A DNA stretch of 39,875 nucleotides from an uncultured Thiotrichales bacterium (GTDB lineage: Bacteria; Pseudomonadota; Gammaproteobacteria; CAZUMV01): NCBI GenBank assembly GCA_938041655.1, contig CALISW010000085.1, positions 1 to 39,875 of the forward strand. Reading direction: 5' to 3'. A program made the position numbers and the translations under genes. Below, piece by piece: positions 34,841-39,875 of the stretch. Under the pieces are notes generated by a model. That model did not search any database and was not told the DNA's origin. It worked only from the letters and a program-made list of their open reading frames with translations. Position 1 is the first letter of the stretch. The number at the start of each line of letters is the position of its first letter.

Positions 34841-35272
34841 TTAGCGTAACGGCGCAGGTTTACCACTGCTCAAATATTCCAGGTAATCAGACAAAATCAT
34901 TTGATGATCAAACGCCAATGTTTTTCCATGGGCGGCCGCGTCTACAATAACAACATTCATGGCATCATCCGCCGCTACCGGCGAGCCACTGGCCTCAGCC
35001 ACATAAACCGGGGTAATAGTATGGCCGCGAGGGTCGCGCTCGGGATTGGAATAGTTTCCAAGCAGGCACTTCAATCGAACTTGTAAGCTGGTCTCCTCTT
35101 GCGCCTCTCTTATCGCTGCGGTTTCCAGCGTTTCCCCAATATCAACAAAGCCACCGGGTATGGCCCAGCCATGCGGAGGGTTACGTCGTTCAATCAGTAC
35201 TATTTTGCGCTTGTAATCGAGCAACTCAATAATGGTGTCGACAGCGAGTGCCGGAGTGATCGGTCTGGCCAT
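34841..35272 (-). CDS. NUDIX hydrolase
   Basis: A 143-residue protein with the NUDIX box GGFVDIGETLETAAIREAQEET (given as G-x5-E-x7-REAQEE) at about residues 41-63 and a preceding IVLIERRNPPHGWAIPGG. It should hydrolyse a nucleoside diphosphate linked to another moiety; ADP-ribose or a nucleotide-sugar is possible and not decidable here. Its ATG immediately abuts the hslR stop, so the two are co-transcribed. Confidence 0.9.
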   Translation of the reverse strand: MARPITPALAVDTIIELLDYKRKIVLIERRNPPHGWAIPGGFVDIGETLETAAIREAQEETSLQVRLKCLLGNYSNPERDPRGHTITPVYVAEASGSPVAADDAMNVVIVDAAAHGKTLAFDHQMILSDYLEYLSSGKPAPLR

Positions 35273-35653
35273 TTAATCCTTTCCTTGAAAACGTCGAATT
35301 CGGCCTCGGTTCCTTCCGCTCGGCCTGCCACTGGGTGGCCGCGCGCCACGAAACTCAAATGCCCGTAACTTTGAAGCAGCAATGCGATTCTCTCGAGACT
35401 CTTCATCTTCGTGATACTGCTCTTGTGCCAGCTTGGCGGAAACGCGTTTATCGATCAAACCCAACACTTCCACCTTGAATATTTCCTGCTGTCTTTTAAT
35501 CAGTATCTCATCACCAACACCGATGTTTCTGGCTGGCTTGACCTTATCCTGATTAACCAACACTTTGCCTGATTTGATGGCAGCAACTGCCAGCGAACGG
35601 GTTTTAAAAAACCGGGTAGCCCAAAGCCATAAATCCAATCTAACTGACATCAT
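35273..35653 (-). CDS. hslR: Heat shock protein 15 (S4 domain RNA-binding protein)
   Basis: From ATG 35653 the protein has 126 residues; GGAG lies 8 nt upstream, and the earlier in-frame extension to 35713 is not HslR-like. The S4 domain is clear: VRLDLWLWATRFFKTRSLAVAAIKSGKVLVNQ with PARNIGVGDEI. A basic, Arg/Gly/Pro-rich tail (RPPSGRPSGRNRGRIRR) completes the family pattern. HslR binds stalled 50S subunits carrying nascent chains and returns them to use. It shares a divergent 63-bp control region with purB. Confidence 0.92.
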   Translation of the reverse strand: MMSVRLDLWLWATRFFKTRSLAVAAIKSGKVLVNQDKVKPARNIGVGDEILIKRQQEIFKVEVLGLIDKRVSAKLAQEQYHEDEESRENRIAASKLRAFEFRGARPPSGRPSGRNRGRIRRFQGKD

Positions 35654-35686
35654 CGTAGAGACTCCGCTGCGATGTACGTATAATGA

Positions 35687-37084
<1,398 letters not shown>

Positions 37085-37092
37085 TACGCGTC

Positions 37093-38241
37093 ATGCAAAG
37101 ACCAGGTCTCGCCATGTTGCTGGGTGGTCAGTCCGGCGAAGAGTTCTTGCAAAGCTATTGGCAAAAAAAACCGAGATTAATTCGAGATGCCTGGCCAGGC
37201 ATTACCTCTCCCATTAGTCCAGAAGAACTGGCTGGCCTCGCCTGTGAAGAAAGGGTTGGTTCCAGACTGGTCTCACTCAACAACAATGACTATCAGCTCA
37301 AAGAAGGACCATTATCTGAAAACGACTTTAAGCAACTGCCGGTTACACAGTGGTCGTTACTGGTAACTGATATTGAAAAATGGCTGCCGGAGCTTTCATT
37401 CCTGCTCAGTCCATTTGAATTTCTACCCGCCTGGCGCATTGATGATTTAATGATCAGCTATGCGACCGATGGTGGCGGCGTTGGTCCGCATGTGGATGAG
37501 TATGATGTTTTTTTGCTGCAGCTATCCGGCCAACGACAATGGCAGGTCGGCAAGAACACGGATGATAAAGCGTTACGTAGCGATTGTGATTTAGCAGTAT
37601 TGCAAAACTTTCAGGAAGATCAAAGCTGGGGCCTGGAACCCGGGGACATGCTGTATTTACCGCCCGGTTTTCCACATCAGGGCATTGCTATAGGTGATTG
37701 TATGACGGCTTCTATCGGCTTCCGCGCGCCGTTAGTGAATACCATGGCGGCTGATTATGCCGGGTATCTTACCGAACAAGAGGCTACTCGCTATCATGAT
37801 AGTGCGCTGGAGCCTGTCGAGCATAATCATCAACTCTCACCACAAGCACTGACTCGTTTTAAAGATCAAATTCTCGAGCTTTATTCAGGGGACGAACATT
37901 TTGCTGAATGGGCGGGTGAATTCCTGACTAGCACTGATGAAGTTGAGGCTGTGCAGAACCCGCTGGATCGCAGTACTTTTTTACAGCACCTGGATAATGG
38001 TGCGAAGCTGATTAAAAATAGCTGGTCCAAGCTGTTGTATCACCATAACGGTACCGATCTCACATTATTCGCCGATGCAGTTTCTTATAGTATTGAGAGT
38101 GTATTCCTTAACCAAATTCAGCTCATTTGCAGCAGCTCTGAATTTGCATTAGCCGATTTATCAAGCAAAGAGAAAACATTGATTGAGATGCTATACCAAC
38201 TCTATTTACAAGGTAGTTTGATTCTGGAACAGACAACATGA
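37093..38241 (+). CDS. roxA: 50S ribosomal protein L16 3-hydroxylase (JmjC-type cupin)
   Basis: A 382-residue Fe(II)/2-oxoglutarate oxygenase of the YcfD type. It shows SYWQKKPRLIRDAWPG, ISPEELAGLACEERVGSRLV and WRIDDLMISYATDGGGVGPHVDEYDVF, with iron ligands H133 and D135. The third ligand is H195 (LPPGFPHQG), and R211 (GFRAP) is the likely 2-oxoglutarate contact. Known YcfD hydroxylates an arginine of ribosomal protein L16. The C-terminal winged-helix part (about 230-382) is the least conserved. Located after purB as in many gammaproteobacteria; its stop overlaps the next start by 4 nt. Confidence 0.93.
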   Translation: MQRPGLAMLLGGQSGEEFLQSYWQKKPRLIRDAWPGITSPISPEELAGLACEERVGSRLVSLNNNDYQLKEGPLSENDFKQLPVTQWSLLVTDIEKWLPELSFLLSPFEFLPAWRIDDLMISYATDGGGVGPHVDEYDVFLLQLSGQRQWQVGKNTDDKALRSDCDLAVLQNFQEDQSWGLEPGDMLYLPPGFPHQGIAIGDCMTASIGFRAPLVNTMAADYAGYLTEQEATRYHDSALEPVEHNHQLSPQALTRFKDQILELYSGDEHFAEWAGEFLTSTDEVEAVQNPLDRSTFLQHLDNGAKLIKNSWSKLLYHHNGTDLTLFADAVSYSIESVFLNQIQLICSSSEFALADLSSKEKTLIEMLYQLYLQGSLILEQTT

Positions 38242-38759
38242 GCACAATAGACGAATTACTCAGCGCATCAAAAATTGGCGAGCCCCATGAGAAAATACAA
38301 CTGGAGCTGCGCGAAGATCATCAGAAAACTGTACGACGCCTCGCTGACCTGGCGCGTCATGAAATCCTGATCGTCAGTCGCCACCTCGATCCTAGCGTCT
38401 ATGGCACCGAAGATTTTATGGAAGTTATGTCGCCTTTCGTTCGCTCGAAGCGGGCCTCAGTTAGAATTCTGGTTAATGATTCTCGCAGCATGGTAAAAGA
38501 CACGCATAGACTGGGGGAAATGGCTGTGTCGCTATCCAGCAAAATCAGTATTCGCAGATTGGGCATTCAGGAACAACAATATAATGAAGCGTGGATGCTG
38601 GCAGATGAAGTTGCCTTGCTTAAATTACCCCAATCCGATTTGTATAAAGGCTCAATGGATTTTTATACCCCACGGCATGGTAAGGAACACAAAGAATTAT
38701 TCGATTCGATGTGGAGCCACGCCGATTTAATACCTGAGTTGCGTGCACTCAAGATTTAG
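38238..38759 (+). CDS. Conserved hypothetical protein (DUF7931-like)
   Basis: A 173-residue cytoplasmic protein without signal or membrane segments. Conserved-looking elements are RLADLARHEILIVSRHLDP, YGTEDFMEVMSPFVR and VRILVNDSRSMVKDTHRLGE, giving an alpha/beta pattern that recalls half of a phospholipase-D-like fold but without an HKD catalytic motif. I recall such proteins next to YcfD/RoxA genes, annotated DUF7931, but no function is established. The start overlaps the roxA stop (ATGA), so the two are translationally coupled. It is convergent with lnt, overlapping its end by 11 nt. Confidence 0.75.
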   Translation: MSTIDELLSASKIGEPHEKIQLELREDHQKTVRRLADLARHEILIVSRHLDPSVYGTEDFMEVMSPFVRSKRASVRILVNDSRSMVKDTHRLGEMAVSLSSKISIRRLGIQEQQYNEAWMLADEVALLKLPQSDLYKGSMDFYTPRHGKEHKELFDSMWSHADLIPELRALKI

Positions 38760-39875
38760 TTATTAGCTTTTTCTGTAATGATCTGACGGCAACCAACAAC
38801 AGCGTCATGAATATAATCACACCCCAATTTTTCCATAATACGTAAGGCGTTGTGCCTGCCCGCGGCTGAACCGACGCAGTAATTGACGTTACTTCAAATT
38901 GTGGTGCTGTATCGAACAACTCACCACGATGACTTATGAATGCCGTAACTCCGGTATTGTTTGCTCGAACCATTTCCCGACCCAACTCCAGCGAACGCAT
39001 TTGTGCGATTTGCAGATGTTGATGTGGGGCCAATGAATCACCGAACCAGGCATCGTTACTGACATTCAGTAATAGATTGGCATTTGGCAACATATCAGCC
39101 ATCTCATTGCCATAAGCATCCTCATAACAAATGGAAGTAGCAAAACGCGTACCATCAACATCGATTATTTTTGCCTCTTTACCGGGTCGCATCGTACCTG
39201 CTGGCAACACCACCAGCTCACCAAATAGTTCAAAAAAGCCACGCATCGGCAAATATTCACCAAACGGCACCAGATGCCGTTTACGATAAATCTCTGGCTC
39301 TTTACCAAACTTTACCACTGAGTTCCAGGCAACCTCACCATCGGTGGTTAACATGCCACTTACGATACTTGTGTTATTTGCTTCCGCTTCTGCCATGAGC
39401 GGCTTGAGAACAGTCGCTTCAAATTGTCGGTAGTAACCCGGCAATGCGACTTCAGGCCAAATGACAATATCTGAAGTCCAGTTGGCTCTGGTCTGCTCCA
39501 CATAGCGATCGATAGTCGGCCCTAACCAGTCGGCTTCCCATTTGTTTTCCTGAGCGATATTGCCTTGTATTAACGTGATTTTCCTGGGGTCGCCATCAAC
39601 CTTAGTTACATCAATCAAGCCCAGCACTAAAGACAACGCAAAAATCAGTACCAAACCAATCACAGATTCCTTCATAGCATCGCGACCGACCAGAACGAGA
39701 TAGGTTAAAGATGCCGCACACAAGGCGACAATCCAACTGACGCCGAGCACCCCGAGAAAAGGCGCTATGGCCGCTAACGGGCTCGATATTTGACCGTAGC
39801 CAAGCTGCAACCAGGGAAAGCCCGTCAGAATCCAGCCACGTAACCATTCAGCGAGCACCCAGAGCGCGGGTAATA
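38749..39875 (-). CDS. lnt: Apolipoprotein N-acyltransferase (5' part outside window)
   Basis: The frame is open to the right edge (375 codons visible), reading LPALWVLAEWLRGWILTGFPWLQLGYGQ at the truncated end, the membrane-embedded region before the nitrilase domain. The nitrilase-like catalytic triad is present: Glu in VIWPEVALPGY, Lys in IYRKRHLVPFGEYLP and Cys in TSICYEDAYG. A C-terminal membrane segment (WGVIIFMTLLLVA) follows. Lnt adds the third acyl chain to lipoproteins in the inner membrane, and would process the lipoproteins encoded in this window. About 130 N-terminal residues are missing because of the window end. Confidence 0.95.
   Translation of the reverse strand, partial: LPALWVLAEWLRGWILTGFPWLQLGYGQISSPLAAIAPFLGVLGVSWIVALCAASLTYLVLVGRDAMKESVIGLVLIFALSLVLGLIDVTKVDGDPRKITLIQGNIAQENKWEADWLGPTIDRYVEQTRANWTSDIVIWPEVALPGYYRQFEATVLKPLMAEAEANNTSIVSGMLTTDGEVAWNSVVKFGKEPEIYRKRHLVPFGEYLPMRGFFELFGELVVLPAGTMRPGKEAKIIDVDGTRFATSICYEDAYGNEMADMLPNANLLLNVSNDAWFGDSLAPHQHLQIAQMRSLELGREMVRANNTGVTAFISHRGELFDTAPQFEVTSITASVQPRAGTTPYVLWKNWGVIIFMTLLLVAVRSLQKKLITKS

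Overview
The window looks like a chromosomal segment of a moderate-GC gammaproteobacterium, probably free-living or marine. The main evidence is gene order: purA-hisZ-DUF2065-hflC-hflK-hflX-hfq-miaA-mutL-amidase-tsaE (written in map order; all transcribed leftward) and pcnB-folK-dNK-panB-panC are characteristic of that class. RoxA, DarP (YjgA) and an Lnt-type acyltransferase agree. The genus cannot be read from the sequence. I saw no rRNA, tRNA, CRISPR array, insertion sequence, integrase or phage gene.

Region 1 (1-7977) is the accessory part. A TonB-dependent outer-membrane receptor, cut by the window edge, is transcribed leftward. Divergent from it is a LysR regulator, followed by a tightly packed set: a DadA-like D-amino acid dehydrogenase, an M14 zinc carboxypeptidase lipoprotein and a D-aminoacylase-like amidohydrolase lipoprotein. 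Together they look like a system that imports peptides or N-acylated compounds containing D-amino acids, trims them at the envelope and oxidises the released D-amino acids. The divergent promoter holds nested inverted repeats, one of which fits a LysR T-N11-A operator. The amidohydrolase has Asp where classical D-aminoacylases have a zinc-binding Cys.

Region 2 (8030-12597) is a redox/stress group: a PIG3-like quinone oxidoreductase preceded by an array of alternating TAGCAT half-sites, two tandem exported glutathione-peroxidase-like proteins (the first divergent), a class I photolyase, and a divergent CinA-N/MoaB-like protein.

Region 3 (12605-25403) is a long leftward housekeeping block: pgi, tsaE, N-acetylmuramoyl-L-alanine amidase, mutL, miaA, hfq, hflX, hflK, hflC, DUF2065, hisZ, purA. 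MutL carries an endonuclease-type motif, implying MutH-independent mismatch repair. Region 4 is rightward ppc (25552-28374), divergent from pgi across an imperfect dyad.

Region 5 (28371-33965) runs leftward: pcnB, folK, a deoxynucleoside kinase, panB, panC, a GST, darP and a GIY-YIG protein. Region 6 (34066-39875) holds a DUF1223 lipoprotein, a leftward NUDIX-hslR pair, a rightward purB-roxA-DUF7931-like group, and the 3' part of lnt entering from the right edge.

The most novel-looking material is the putative D-amino-acid peptide utilisation locus with its regulatory dyads. Everything after about 12.6 kb is mostly conserved core genome.
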